DNA of 64,000 nucleotides from G965200765 sp965203865 (GCA_965203865.1 OZ241916.1:3038001-3102000); one strand, 5' to 3'. Shown: positions 35,316-44,434, numbered from the stretch's first letter. Made by a program: numbers and translations. Notes: a model not told the origin generated them from the sequence alone.

Positions 35316-35411
35316 ATGCTCAACTGGATATTAGACACTATTAACGCTATGGAGATCGTTGCAAAAAGGATAATTGGCAAGTCCTTGAACTTGGAGGAAA
35401 TAATGAAATGA
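35316..35411 (+). CDS. Possible 31-residue leader peptide coupled to the methyltransferase
   Basis: A 31-codon frame (starts MLNWILDTINAMEIVAKR) with GAGG 11 bases upstream of its ATG. Its TGA overlaps the methyltransferase ATG as ATGA (35408-35411), the same coupling found between real genes throughout this window. The peptide is helical and amphipathic by eye. It may control translation of the methyltransferase. No homologue is known to me, and chance is possible at this length. Confidence 0.35.
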   Translation: MLNWILDTINAMEIVAKRIIGKSLNLEEIMK

Positions 35412-36337
35412 ACGAGACAGTCGGTATGCCAGACATCAAAACAATCGGAAGATCGATTGTTTCGAATCAAAAGAAAAGAAAGAGAATCTATCATGGTGAT
35501 GGTTACCGGTTCTATCATCAATCTGCATTGAAGATGCAACAATGCGCTAATAAATCGATTGCATTGACTATAACGTCGCCGCCGTATTGGAACGCCATAG
35601 ATTACGACATCCATTCCGCAGAAGGGTCCGACGCGTGGCACAGGAACAGAGAATATTCGGCATTCGGTAATACTTTCGACGACTATCTGAACAACATTGA
35701 AAAAGTTTTCAAGAATGTTTTGCGTGTAACAATGGATGGCGGTTTTTGCTCCATAGTAATTGGAACAATTTTGCAGAAAGGCAAACATTATCCGATACCG
35801 ATGCTTATCACTCAGAGAATGCTGAAAATTGGATGGGAGTTTCATCAAGACATCATTTGGAATAAGGTGACTGGCGGAGTAAAGCGGGCAGGGTGTTTTA
35901 TACAGAAACCCAATCCTGGCTACTATTATCCAAACATCATGACAGAATATATCTTGATATTCAGAAAGTCCGGTGAGCCTCGCAGGGGGATGAAAAAAGC
36001 CCTCGATATAGATGAGTTGTTTAAGCGTGATATAGCGAACAACATTTGGCATATCGCACCAGTTCCGCCTAGAACAATAGACCATCCCTGCCCATATCCG
36101 CAGGAACTTGTTAGACGGTTAACACTCCTTTATTCACAAGAGGACGATGAAATTCTTGATCCTTTTCTTGGCAGTGGTCAAACGGCGGTTGTTGCATTAA
36201 AGCACAAGCGACTTTGTGTGGGCTACGATATTGAATCAAGGTATCTCAAGTTGGCTCAACAAAGGATAGCAAGTCCGCCAAAGGACAGAAAATTCAATTT
36301 ACTGCCGAAATTCGACAAGATAGCTGCATCATTATGA
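35408..36337 (+). CDS. Type II DNA amino-methyltransferase, beta class
   Basis: 309 residues. The catalytic motif IV TSPPYW is at 56-61 and the SAM-binding motif I FLGSGQT at 253-259; this order defines the beta class. The S-P-P-Y form is typical of N4-cytosine enzymes, though N6-adenine is possible. It would protect host DNA from the nuclease encoded next. ATG at 35408 has GGAGG about 11 bases upstream. It overlaps the nuclease gene by 4 bases (ATGA). Confidence 0.9.
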   Translation: MNETVGMPDIKTIGRSIVSNQKKRKRIYHGDGYRFYHQSALKMQQCANKSIALTITSPPYWNAIDYDIHSAEGSDAWHRNREYSAFGNTFDDYLNNIEKVFKNVLRVTMDGGFCSIVIGTILQKGKHYPIPMLITQRMLKIGWEFHQDIIWNKVTGGVKRAGCFIQKPNPGYYYPNIMTEYILIFRKSGEPRRGMKKALDIDELFKRDIANNIWHIAPVPPRTIDHPCPYPQELVRRLTLLYSQEDDEILDPFLGSGQTAVVALKHKRLCVGYDIESRYLKLAQQRIASPPKDRKFNLLPKFDKIAASL

Positions 36338-37005
36338 GTGAACTTTCTTCTTCGCCTCGAAGGAGGACTCCAAAGCGAACAATTTATTCTGCCGAGCGAC
36401 GAGCGTTTGACCGGCTGAAAAACAACTGTTCGCCTGAAGCGAGAAACGAGTACGAAAAGGCAATTAAAATTCTTGTTGAGCGATACAACACCACAATTTA
36501 TGAAAATCGATTTACTGTTGGCGGAGCAGTTGAAGTATTTACCTACGCGTTGCTCCGGTCGGTTGGTATTGATTGCACTTTATATGGCGATCAAGCAAAA
36601 TCAGGCGATATTCTTTTACCAAATGACAAGAAACTTTCTGTTAAAGGAACATTCACCGGAGGTGCTAGGGATGTTCGGCTTTTGAACAAGCAGGGCGGTG
36701 GAGAAAGACTTTGGAATACCGCAACTTTGTTCATAATATCAAATGTAGGGATCGTTTACGGAACGCCTGAAATGGTGAATAATAATGACATTAAAGACGT
36801 GAATGATGCGGTTATATTGAAACGAAAGGGATTACTCTTTCTAATGAATGATGAATCAAACATTTTCGAAATGAATATTAGTCAAAAGCCCCCAACTGAA
36901 ATGACTGGCTTTAGCCACAAAGCCAGTACAGCGTTAGCAAAGCAGATACTTTTCGAGACAAAATCTGAAAGTTTGCTGAATTCTATCAGGTCAAATATAA
37001 ATTAG
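36334..37005 (+). CDS. Predicted type II restriction endonuclease (PD-(D/E)XK-like)
   Basis: 223 residues, no family that I can name. After a basic N terminus there is GGAVEVFTYALLRSVG (Glu67), then SGDILLPNDKKLSVKG with Asp92 and Lys104, the spacing of a PD-(D/E)XK core in which the usual second acid is Ser. It is translationally coupled to the methyltransferase, the standard layout of a type II restriction-modification pair. The gene is about 40% G+C, lower than the core genome. Function is inferred from context and core motif. Confidence 0.7.
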   Translation: MSELSSSPRRRTPKRTIYSAERRAFDRLKNNCSPEARNEYEKAIKILVERYNTTIYENRFTVGGAVEVFTYALLRSVGIDCTLYGDQAKSGDILLPNDKKLSVKGTFTGGARDVRLLNKQGGGERLWNTATLFIISNVGIVYGTPEMVNNNDIKDVNDAVILKRKGLLFLMNDESNIFEMNISQKPPTEMTGFSHKASTALAKQILFETKSESLLNSIRSNIN

Positions 37006-37145
37006 TTTGGGGCAATATTGTATATAGTTTCCTTCTTTTACTATGGGAGCGAGAAAACCGCCTGAAGTTCCATAAAGACATAAGACTTTTCTCCGTGCTG
37101 TCCTTTCCCCCTTTTTTCGCATTTCTATTCATCACATATCATGCC

Positions 37146-37964
37146 TTAAAAGTTGTACGCGATGATTTCCTTACTACGTGTTTGAGTGAAATACTGCAAG
37201 GACCGATTCAGAGTAATGGTTCGTACTGTGTATGAAGAGTTCAAATTAAAGATTTCGGGATGATTTTGTTCGGATAATACAACTTTATTACTGGTTTCAA
37301 CTGTTCGCAGAAACTGATTGAACTCTTCTAGATTAAGAACTCCATTATAGTGCCCATTTGTGTTGTTAAAGTAAGGTGGATCCAAGTAGACCAACGAATC
37401 TTGGATATTCGCAAAATCCTGATAATTCAGGTTGGTTATTGTCATGTCTTTAATGATTGAACTCAGCTCAATCAACGATTCCGAATTCAATTTGGGGCAT
37501 GAACTGCCTTTTCTGGTCGGCGAATTGAACTTGTTTTGAGAATTGAATCTGATCTTTCCTGAAAACGCGTTTTTTGCCAGATACAGAAAGTTGGCTGCAC
37601 CTTCTATGTCTTCTTCCAATTCCAATTCTCGCACACGGTAGTAGTAGTCTGGCGAAGATTTCTTGTAATGCTCGCCATACAACTCGCACAACCGATATGG
37701 ATTTGATTTGACTTGCCTGATTAAATTGACAACAACTGGATTGTTGTCGTTGTAATTTACCAAGCGGGAGCCGAATCTATGGCAGGCATAAAATGCGAAT
37801 GCCCCGCTACCGCCGAACACATCATAAATCCGACATGTAAGATTATCGGGAACTATTGCGTCAAATATATTTTTGAATCCAGCTTTGCACCCAATATAGG
37901 GGATAATTTTCAGGCAACTGCCTGACCTGTTGTTGACGACAAACTCCTCATCTTGAACTAACAT
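37146..37964 (-). CDS. D12-class (Dam-like) DNA adenine N6-methyltransferase
   Basis: 272 residues, alpha-class order: KIIPYIGCKAGF (motif X/I region) near 20, DVFGGSGAFAFYACHRFG near 48 for SAM binding, and LVYLDPPYFNN near 190 as the catalytic DPPY motif. It methylates adenine. It is convergent with the nuclease gene and 55 bases downstream of vsr in the minus direction. It could be the second methylase of a non-palindromic site system or an orphan. Confidence 0.88.
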   Translation of the reverse strand: MLVQDEEFVVNNRSGSCLKIIPYIGCKAGFKNIFDAIVPDNLTCRIYDVFGGSGAFAFYACHRFGSRLVNYNDNNPVVVNLIRQVKSNPYRLCELYGEHYKKSSPDYYYRVRELELEEDIEGAANFLYLAKNAFSGKIRFNSQNKFNSPTRKGSSCPKLNSESLIELSSIIKDMTITNLNYQDFANIQDSLVYLDPPYFNNTNGHYNGVLNLEEFNQFLRTVETSNKVVLSEQNHPEIFNLNSSYTVRTITLNRSLQYFTQTRSKEIIAYNF

Positions 37965-38019
37965 TTCTGCTTTATCCTTTATTGTTGCTTGATATTTCCG
38001 ATATTAAAAGGCAGCTCCC

Positions 38020-38448
38020 TTAATTGATTCTGCTCTTACCCAAAAAGTCTTGAATTCGTAGAACCAACTCCGTTTGCTCGCGCAACTCACATTCCCAGAC
38101 TACCATCACTCGCCAACCTTCTGCTTCCAACAGTTCAATTGTTTCCTGGTCGCGCTCTCTCGTTCGCGCCAGTTTGGGCTTCCAGTAATCCAGATTCGAC
38201 TTGGGCATGCTGGCAAGCGGGCAATTTGGATCAGGATGCCAGTGCCAGAAACATCCATTAACAAAAATGACGACTTTGTGACGAGAGAGAACCAAATCCG
38301 GCTTGCCGGGCAAGTTTCTCTTGTGCAGTCGGAATCGATAGCCAAGACGATGCACCAAAGAACGGACGACTAATTCCGGTTTTGTGTTTCGCGACCGAAT
38401 ACGAGACATCAATTCGGAACGCTCTTTTGTACTCAGTGTATCAACCAT
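38020..38448 (-). CDS. vsr: Very short patch repair endonuclease (Vsr)
   Basis: 142 residues with the full Vsr pattern: MSRIRSRNTKPELVVRSLVHRLGYRFRLH, then LPGKPDLVLSRHKVVIFVNGCFWHWH with the catalytic Asp and zinc-binding His/Cys, and a final WECELR. It nicks next to T in T:G mismatches left by deamination of 5-methylcytosine. No 5-methylcytosine methyltransferase lies in this island. It starts the minus-strand pair vsr-D12 methyltransferase. Confidence 0.93.
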   Translation of the reverse strand: MVDTLSTKERSELMSRIRSRNTKPELVVRSLVHRLGYRFRLHKRNLPGKPDLVLSRHKVVIFVNGCFWHWHPDPNCPLASMPKSNLDYWKPKLARTRERDQETIELLEAEGWRVMVVWECELREQTELVLRIQDFLGKSRIN

Positions 38449-38527
38449 GCCTGCAAAAATTTGCCTGATTACAAAAACTCGCTGGATTAAGTGATTCCAC
38501 TATCTCGCAATCCTGCCTGCAAGTCAA

Positions 38528-39268
38528 TTACTGTTTTTCACCTTTTGAGTATGCGCCGCTAATTTCGGGCATTATTGCCCGGATCCAATTTTCGGCCTGG
38601 TCGTTTATTTCTCTCGGCTTCTGGTTGCCCGGATAGATCGGTTCTCCCACCTTTACGCGAATAGTCCCCGAACGTTTGTTAAACTCTCTGCGTCGCCAAA
38701 AATCGCCGGAATTATGAGCTACAGGAACCACAGGAACCCCTGCACGAGTCGCTAACAAAGATGCACTGGCATTGAACTTGCCATGTTCGCCCGGTTCAAT
38801 TCTGGTGCCTTCGGGAAAGATAACTACCCATCGTCCTTCTTTGATTTTCTCGACACCTTGTTCTACTACTTGCATCAATGCCCTGCGTTGCGTCGTCCTG
38901 TCAATTGCAATGGGCCTGGACGCTGCCAATCCCCAACCAAAAAATGGAATATACAGGAGCGAGCGTTTCAACACCCAGGCCTGTGGGGGGAAAATGGTTT
39001 GAAATGTAATGGTTTCCCATGCCGACTGGTGCTTGGAGAATATTACAGCTGGCCCATCGGGCAACTTTTCCAGTCCTTCAACTTGGTGTCGTAAACCGCA
39101 GGTAAGCCAAAGCCAGAGCACAATAAAATGAGCCCAGATTCCTATTACCCTTGACCGGACAAGCGGCGGTAAAACTACAGCAGCAACACAAAACGGCCAA
39201 TACACCACAGCAGCCAGAATCATTCCTGAGAAAAATATCAGGGAACGGAAAAATGTAATCAATTTCAT
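38528..39268 (-). CDS. plsC: 1-acyl-sn-glycerol-3-phosphate acyltransferase (PlsC family)
   Basis: 246 residues with an N-terminal membrane helix pair (about 5-45). The acyltransferase block I is SKHQSAWET (H-x4-E in place of H-x4-D, a form I recall from other proteobacterial members) and block III is VIFPEGTRIEPGE. It adds the second acyl chain to make phosphatidic acid at the inner membrane. It lies downstream of the glycyl-tRNA synthetase and MazG-like genes on the same strand. Confidence 0.9.
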   Translation of the reverse strand: MKLITFFRSLIFFSGMILAAVVYWPFCVAAVVLPPLVRSRVIGIWAHFIVLWLWLTCGLRHQVEGLEKLPDGPAVIFSKHQSAWETITFQTIFPPQAWVLKRSLLYIPFFGWGLAASRPIAIDRTTQRRALMQVVEQGVEKIKEGRWVVIFPEGTRIEPGEHGKFNASASLLATRAGVPVVPVAHNSGDFWRRREFNKRSGTIRVKVGEPIYPGNQKPREINDQAENWIRAIMPEISGAYSKGEKQ

Positions 39269-39322
39269 TTCTGCTACACGATCAGCAAATTCGGATACTG
39301 TCCCGATTTACTCGAATCAGCA

Positions 39323-39652
39323 TCAACTCTGAAACTCTGAAATTCGGATCGTTCCATCCACCATCTTGAACTTGCGCTCAACTACTTTCGTAATTTTGTC
39401 CCAAAAGGCCTGATTCAAATCAAAGTCGGCTGCAACAGAAGTGCCCAGCAGCAAAATCAACAAGTCCGCACACTCTTCAGCCAACTGCTCTTTCGATTTG
39501 CCCTTGGTAACGGCGGCAGAAATTTCTCCAAGTTCCTCGCACATGAGCGCAACTCTATACTTGAGATCATGACCCCCTCTGCTTTTCATGTCAAATTGCT
39601 CGTGAAAGTCTTGTACCGCTTTTCGCATTTCCAAAAAAGAATCCTGATTCAT
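39323..39652 (-). CDS. MazG-like nucleotide pyrophosphohydrolase
   Basis: 109 residues, a single all-alpha MazG-type domain. The metal-binding acids are visible in CEELGEISAAV and AEECADLLILLLG (EExxE...ExxD). It should hydrolyse a nucleoside triphosphate to the monophosphate. It overlaps the end of the glycyl-tRNA synthetase gene by 4 bases, so translation is coupled. Confidence 0.82.
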   Translation of the reverse strand: MNQDSFLEMRKAVQDFHEQFDMKSRGGHDLKYRVALMCEELGEISAAVTKGKSKEQLAEECADLLILLLGTSVAADFDLNQAFWDKITKVVERKFKMVDGTIRISEFQS

Positions 39653-42600
39653 TCTGTTGTCTCCGCAGGTTGCAATAATGAGATATCCGCCACTTCAAGG
39701 AACAGTTTGTTGACATAGGAAACGAGTGCCATCCGATTCTTTCTGAGGTCAGGATTTTCATCCATTACCATCACATCATCGAAAAATCTATCGATTGGCT
39801 CTCGCAATACCGACAGCTCGTGCAGAACTCCTGCATGGTCGGATGCCTGAATCAGTGGTGCGATTTTCTTGCTCAGCTTGACTGCCTGCTCATTGAGTGA
39901 CGACTCCGAAGCGTCAACAAGCAGATTCGGGTCCACTGATGTATTCACAGATTCCTTGGCGGTGCGCAGAATATTGCGGATTCGCTTGTTTGCAACTACA
40001 AGATTTTCAAATTCCGGTAGCTCGCGAAACTGCCGAACCGCTTTCAATCGCTTGTCAAATTCCAGCAATCTTGACGGTTTCAATTCATATACAGAAGCAA
40101 ACTCATCCGAAGTGTAGCCACGTTCCAAGCAATATCCTTTCAACCGGTCCAAAATAAATTCAAATACCGTCGCAATCGTCTTTTCGGTTGGCTTGGAGAA
40201 ATTTGACTTGCCGTCTCCGTCGTCAGCACAAAAAGTAGACATTGAATGATGCAGCAAATCCAAGACATCTATCTCCAGCTCCTTTTCGATAATCAGTCGT
40301 ATCACGCCAATCGCCATTCGACGCAAAGAGTATGGGTCCTTGTCGCCTTTCGCTTCTTCACCCGCTGCTGTCAAGCCAATAAGTGAATCAACCCGGTCGG
40401 CAATCGCAACAATCACTCCGGTTAGCGACAACGGTAGCGTATCCCCGGCTGATCTGGGTTGATAGCTCTCCTCAATGGCAACGGCCACATTTGGCGACTC
40501 TCCATTTTCAATTGCGTAGTAACGCCCCGCTACCCCTTGCAGTTCCGGGAACTCGCCAACCAGTTCTGTAACCAGGTCACATTTGGCAAGTCTCGCTGCA
40601 CGAATCGCGTCTTCCAGATTGGCACCCGCCTGGTGGGCCAAATACTTTGTCAGCTCTTCAATGCGCCTGACTTTATCCAAAACGGTTCCAACGCGATTGT
40701 GGAAAACAAGATGCTTTAACTGCGGCAACTTGTCTTCCAGGCGGGATTTCAGGTCTTGGTCCCAGAAAAACTCCGCATCCGCCAATCGGGCGCGCAATAC
40801 CCTTTCATTGCCTTGCCTGACACGCTCCAGAGTTTCGGCGGAACTCATGTCAATATTTGACACACCAATGAATCCGGGCTTCAAATTGCCGCCACTGTCG
40901 ATTACTGGAAAATACTTTTGATGATGCTGCATTGAAGTCATGAGCACCTCAGACGGCAATTTCAGGAACTTTTGATCAAATACGCCGAGAAACGCTTTCG
41001 GCCATTCGACCAGATTGGTCACCTGGCTCAGTAAGCCTGCGTCTAAAACTGCCTTGCCCTTTGCCTGTTTTTCAAGAATTTCTATTTGATTTAAAATCGC
41101 ATTTTTGCGTTCTTCCCAGTCAGCTACGACTTTGCCCTCTGACTTCAACCGGTTCAAGTATTCCTGAGCATCCCCGATTTTTATCGCTTTTTGGCAATGA
41201 AATCGATGCCCCATCGTGTCCGCAGAAGATTGTATGCCCATTACATTGCAGGGAATGACTCTTGAGCCATGTAATACCAGTAGCCAGTGAACGGGCCGTA
41301 CGAACTGTGCATCGCTGTCCCCCCAGCGCATTCTTTTGGCAATCGGCAATTTTGCCGCAACATTTTCTATACATTCTGGAATCAATTCATCAGCACTTTT
41401 CCCCGATTCCATATAACGATATGCCAAGTAACTTGATGCTCCACTCTCAACTTTTTCCAGCTCGCTTACATCAACTCCGCAAGACTTGGCAAAGCCTTCG
41501 CCAGCTGCAGTCGGACTTCCATCAGCATGAAACGCCCGGCTCAATGGAGGACCGCGCCTTTCTTTCCACTCGTCGCTTCTGCTTCGTTTCACCTTGGAAA
41601 TAAAAGCGACAATTCGACGCGGAGTGCCGTACCACTTTGATTCCTCGGCATCATTCTCAATCAATCCGACACGCACCAATTCCTGTCTCAAGCCATGCTC
41701 CAGTGCCTCTCCAAGCATGTTAACCGAGTCAGGCGGCAGCTCTTCCGTACCAATTTCAACCAGCAAATCGGCATCTCCCTTAACATTGAATTGCTCTGCC
41801 TGAAGTGACTCGGATTCATGCTCGCGCAAGGATTCGGATTCAGGTGAATCCACCAGGTTGGGAAAGCCTTTGTTTTCGCGGCTTTCAAAATACACTTCAG
41901 CAACATTTCTGGCCAATGCCCTGACACGCCCGATATATCGTGCACGCTCAGTGACACCGACCATTCGACGAGCGTCAAGCAAATTGAATGTGTGTGATGC
42001 CTGCAGCACTTTCTCGTATGCCGGAAAGGCAAGCTTCTGCTGAACCAAATCTTCGCATTGCTTTTCAAGCGAATCGAATTTTCGGAAAAGAAATTCAGTA
42101 TCGGCAAATTCAAAATTGAATGCAGACTGTTCTGTCTCGAACTGAAGATACAAGTCTCCATATGTCATTGAATCATTCCATTTCAGGTCGAATACATTGT
42201 CCACTCCCTGGACATACATTGCAATTCGCTCCAAACCGTAAGTTATTTCACCGGTTACGGGCCGACACTCCAGACCACCCGCTTGCTGGAAGTAGGTTAC
42301 CTGTGTGATTTCCATACCGTTCAACCACACCTCCCAGCCAAGCCCCCATGCACCCAGGGTCGGAGACTCCCAGTCGTCCTCTACAAAACGTATGTCATCT
42401 TGCAGCGGGTCAATGTCAAGGCAGTAAAGCGAATCAAGATACAAATCCTGAAAATTCCCGGGCGAAGGCTTTAGCACAACCTGGTACTGGAAATAGTGTT
42501 GAAGCCGATTCGGATTTTCACCGTAGCGACCATCCGTTGGACGACGAGAAGGCTGGACGTAGGCGGATTTAGTCGGCTCAGGTCCAATCGCTGCCAGAAA

Positions 42601-42714
42601 AGTTGCCGGGTGAAATGTTCCAGCACCGACTTCCATGTCGTACGGTTGAAGAATGACGCAGCCCTGATTCGACCAGTATTCGTTTAACGCAAAAATTATT
42701 TGTTGGAAATTCAA
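39649..42714 (-). CDS. glyQS: Glycyl-tRNA synthetase, alpha and beta subunits fused in one chain
   Basis: 1021 residues from TTG at 42714, where the alpha family start (NFQQIIFALNEYW) fits; the frame is open to a TTG at 42891 and a TTG at 42750 is also possible. Residues 1 to about 288 are GlyQ (QGCVILQPYDMEVGAGTFHP, GLGWEVWLNGMEITQVTYFQQ). A Ser/Glu-rich linker of about 30 residues follows, then GlyS from LLVEIGTEELPP to the HD and anticodon-binding C terminus, about 700 residues. There is no stop or frameshift between the halves. It charges tRNA-Gly. Most bacteria encode the two as separate genes. Confidence 0.93.
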   Translation of the reverse strand: MNFQQIIFALNEYWSNQGCVILQPYDMEVGAGTFHPATFLAAIGPEPTKSAYVQPSRRPTDGRYGENPNRLQHYFQYQVVLKPSPGNFQDLYLDSLYCLDIDPLQDDIRFVEDDWESPTLGAWGLGWEVWLNGMEITQVTYFQQAGGLECRPVTGEITYGLERIAMYVQGVDNVFDLKWNDSMTYGDLYLQFETEQSAFNFEFADTEFLFRKFDSLEKQCEDLVQQKLAFPAYEKVLQASHTFNLLDARRMVGVTERARYIGRVRALARNVAEVYFESRENKGFPNLVDSPESESLREHESESLQAEQFNVKGDADLLVEIGTEELPPDSVNMLGEALEHGLRQELVRVGLIENDAEESKWYGTPRRIVAFISKVKRSRSDEWKERRGPPLSRAFHADGSPTAAGEGFAKSCGVDVSELEKVESGASSYLAYRYMESGKSADELIPECIENVAAKLPIAKRMRWGDSDAQFVRPVHWLLVLHGSRVIPCNVMGIQSSADTMGHRFHCQKAIKIGDAQEYLNRLKSEGKVVADWEERKNAILNQIEILEKQAKGKAVLDAGLLSQVTNLVEWPKAFLGVFDQKFLKLPSEVLMTSMQHHQKYFPVIDSGGNLKPGFIGVSNIDMSSAETLERVRQGNERVLRARLADAEFFWDQDLKSRLEDKLPQLKHLVFHNRVGTVLDKVRRIEELTKYLAHQAGANLEDAIRAARLAKCDLVTELVGEFPELQGVAGRYYAIENGESPNVAVAIEESYQPRSAGDTLPLSLTGVIVAIADRVDSLIGLTAAGEEAKGDKDPYSLRRMAIGVIRLIIEKELEIDVLDLLHHSMSTFCADDGDGKSNFSKPTEKTIATVFEFILDRLKGYCLERGYTSDEFASVYELKPSRLLEFDKRLKAVRQFRELPEFENLVVANKRIRNILRTAKESVNTSVDPNLLVDASESSLNEQAVKLSKKIAPLIQASDHAGVLHELSVLREPIDRFFDDVMVMDENPDLRKNRMALVSYVNKLFLEVADISLLQPAETTE

Positions 42715-42988
42715 GCCAGTTTCTCGATATGCAGATTCTTGTATTGTTTGCAAGGCAAAGCCTGATATTCGCCAGTGACCGGTTCTAAAAACATTTCCGA
42801 CAAGGGCAATCGCTTTGACAATGCTCGTCCCTATTATTGTACTCTCACCTTTTGCTTTGTATTTGCTGAATAATAGGTTTTGACTCTTCAATTGTTCATT
42901 TCAAAATTTTCGTTTTGAATTGCAATTGCGTACAATAATTACACTACAAACTGATCTTTCCTGCACTTGTCCTGATTTATTGATTTAC

Positions 42989-44032
42989 ATGAGCGAAGTA
43001 CGCAAAGCTGTTGCCTTGATTTCCGGCGGGCTTGATTCAATGCTGGCCGCCCGCGTCATGCTTGAGCAAGATATTCATGTTGAAGGCATAAACTTTTTCA
43101 CTGGATTTTGCGTGGAAGGCCATACGCATGCGATACGCAGCAAGGACCGAAAAAAGCAAAAGCGCAACAATGCTCTATGGGTTGCTGAGCAGCTCGGTAT
43201 CAAATTGCACATTATTGACGTAATTGAAGAGTACAAGGACGTGGTTCTGAATCCGAAGCATGGCTACGGCGCGAACCTTAACCCCTGTTTGGACTGCAAG
43301 TCGTTCATGGTGGGCGAGGCGCGCAAGTGGATGGAACACAACGCCTTCGACTTTATCATTACCGGTGAGGTGCTGGGTCAGCGCATGAAGTCCCAAAGAC
43401 GTGAAACATTTCCAATTGTTGCAGTTGAATCCGGGGCGCATGACAGACTATTGCGACCACTATGCGCAAAATTTCTGCCTCCGACACTGCCCGAGCGGGA
43501 AGGCTGGGTGAACCGAGAAAAGCTGTATGACTTTTCGGGACGCAGTCGCAAGCCACAGATGGCACTGGCCGAACAATTCGGAATAACCGACTATGCGCAA
43601 CCCGCGGGTGGTTGCTGTTTCTTGACAGACGAATCCTACTCCAGAAAGCTTCAGGATATTTGGGACCATCGGGGCGAAAAGCATTACGAATTCGACGATA
43701 TCATGCTGCTAAAGGTTGGTCGGCACCTGCGGCCCAAGGCTGGCTGGAAGTTGATTGTTGCACGCGACGCTGGTGAAACCCAATTTTTGGGAGGATACAG
43801 ATATCGGTTTCCTCACTTGACAATTACCAGTCATTCCGGACCCCTTTCTTTGGTCGACGGTGAAATTCCGGATAGCGACCTGGAATTGGCGGCGCGCCTG
43901 GTCGCAAGATTTGGAAGTTCGCGCGATGCCGATCAAGTTGAGGTTCGTTTCACTCGCAGCGAAGGTGATTATCGGAATTTATCAGTTAAGCCCATGAGAC
44001 CGGACGAAGTTCCAAAAGGTTGGTACGTGTAG
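42989..44032 (+). CDS. PP-loop tRNA thiolation enzyme, MnmA/ThiI-like
   Basis: 347 residues from ATG at 42989 (the frame opens at 42920). The PP-loop LISGGLDSMLAARVM is at residues 11-25; conserved cysteines are in NPCLDCKSF and AGGCCFLTD. The chain resembles MnmA/ThiI-like ATP pyrophosphatases that adenylate and thiolate tRNA uridines, but it is neither a standard MnmA nor a full ThiI (no THUMP domain). The next gene, a TusA-like sulfur carrier, overlaps by 13 bases, which supports a sulfur-transfer role. Divergent from glyQS. Confidence 0.8.
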   Translation: MSEVRKAVALISGGLDSMLAARVMLEQDIHVEGINFFTGFCVEGHTHAIRSKDRKKQKRNNALWVAEQLGIKLHIIDVIEEYKDVVLNPKHGYGANLNPCLDCKSFMVGEARKWMEHNAFDFIITGEVLGQRMKSQRRETFPIVAVESGAHDRLLRPLCAKFLPPTLPEREGWVNREKLYDFSGRSRKPQMALAEQFGITDYAQPAGGCCFLTDESYSRKLQDIWDHRGEKHYEFDDIMLLKVGRHLRPKAGWKLIVARDAGETQFLGGYRYRFPHLTITSHSGPLSLVDGEIPDSDLELAARLVARFGSSRDADQVEVRFTRSEGDYRNLSVKPMRPDEVPKGWYV

Positions 44033-44250
44033 ACCACATTCTGGATGCCCGGCAATTGCTTTGCCCGTTGCCAGTAATTCGTACGCAAGAGAAAGTCGAA
44101 CAACTCAACCGCGGGGATGTGCTGGAAGTATTAAGCACTGACCCTGGTGCGCTGGTGGACATCCCGGCATGGTGTCGGGTTCATCAGCACGAAGTTTTAT
44201 CTACAGAATCCCGCGAAAACAACTATGTTGTGCGACTGCGTGTGAAGTAG
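44020..44250 (+). CDS. TusA/SirA-family sulfur carrier protein
   Basis: 76 residues from TTG at 44020 within the end of the previous gene. The active-site motif is LLCPLPVIRTQEKV, with the Cys-Pro that carries persulfide sulfur. It probably feeds sulfur to the PP-loop enzyme encoded just before. The overlap implies coupled translation. Confidence 0.85.
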   Translation: MVRVDHILDARQLLCPLPVIRTQEKVEQLNRGDVLEVLSTDPGALVDIPAWCRVHQHEVLSTESRENNYVVRLRVK

Positions 44251-44356
44251 CAAATGAACACCTGCGTTTGCTTGAACTGTTTGGGGGCTGCAGCGAAGAG
44301 TTCTGTTCCAGGATTCTGAAAATTGTCTTTGTTTAACGACGAATAGAAAAAAAAAG

Positions 44357-44373
44357 TGCACCGAATTGATGCA
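44357..44373 (+). promoter_or_regulatory. NtrC-binding box 1 upstream of glnA
   Basis: TGCACCGAATTGATGCA matches the NtrC dyad TGCACC-N5-GGTGCA with one mismatch. Its centre is about 96 bases upstream of the expected start of transcription from the sigma-54 promoter. It is the exact reverse complement of box 2. Confidence 0.75.
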
Positions 44374-44409
44374 ATGCTATAACATAAGCCGTAATTATTG
44401 TGCAAAACT

Positions 44410-44426
44410 TGCATCAATTCGGTGCA
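44410..44426 (+). promoter_or_regulatory. NtrC-binding box 2 upstream of glnA
   Basis: TGCATCAATTCGGTGCA, the exact reverse complement of box 1, centred 53 bases (about five helical turns) downstream of it and about 43 bases before the expected start. The two boxes on one face of the helix fit cooperative binding of an NtrC oligomer. Confidence 0.75.
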
Positions 44427-44434
44427 AACAGATT

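Noticed and set aside
41688..42161. 157-codon frame within glyQS
   Set aside because: Out-of-frame shadow of the fused synthetase; the main frame has all family motifs.
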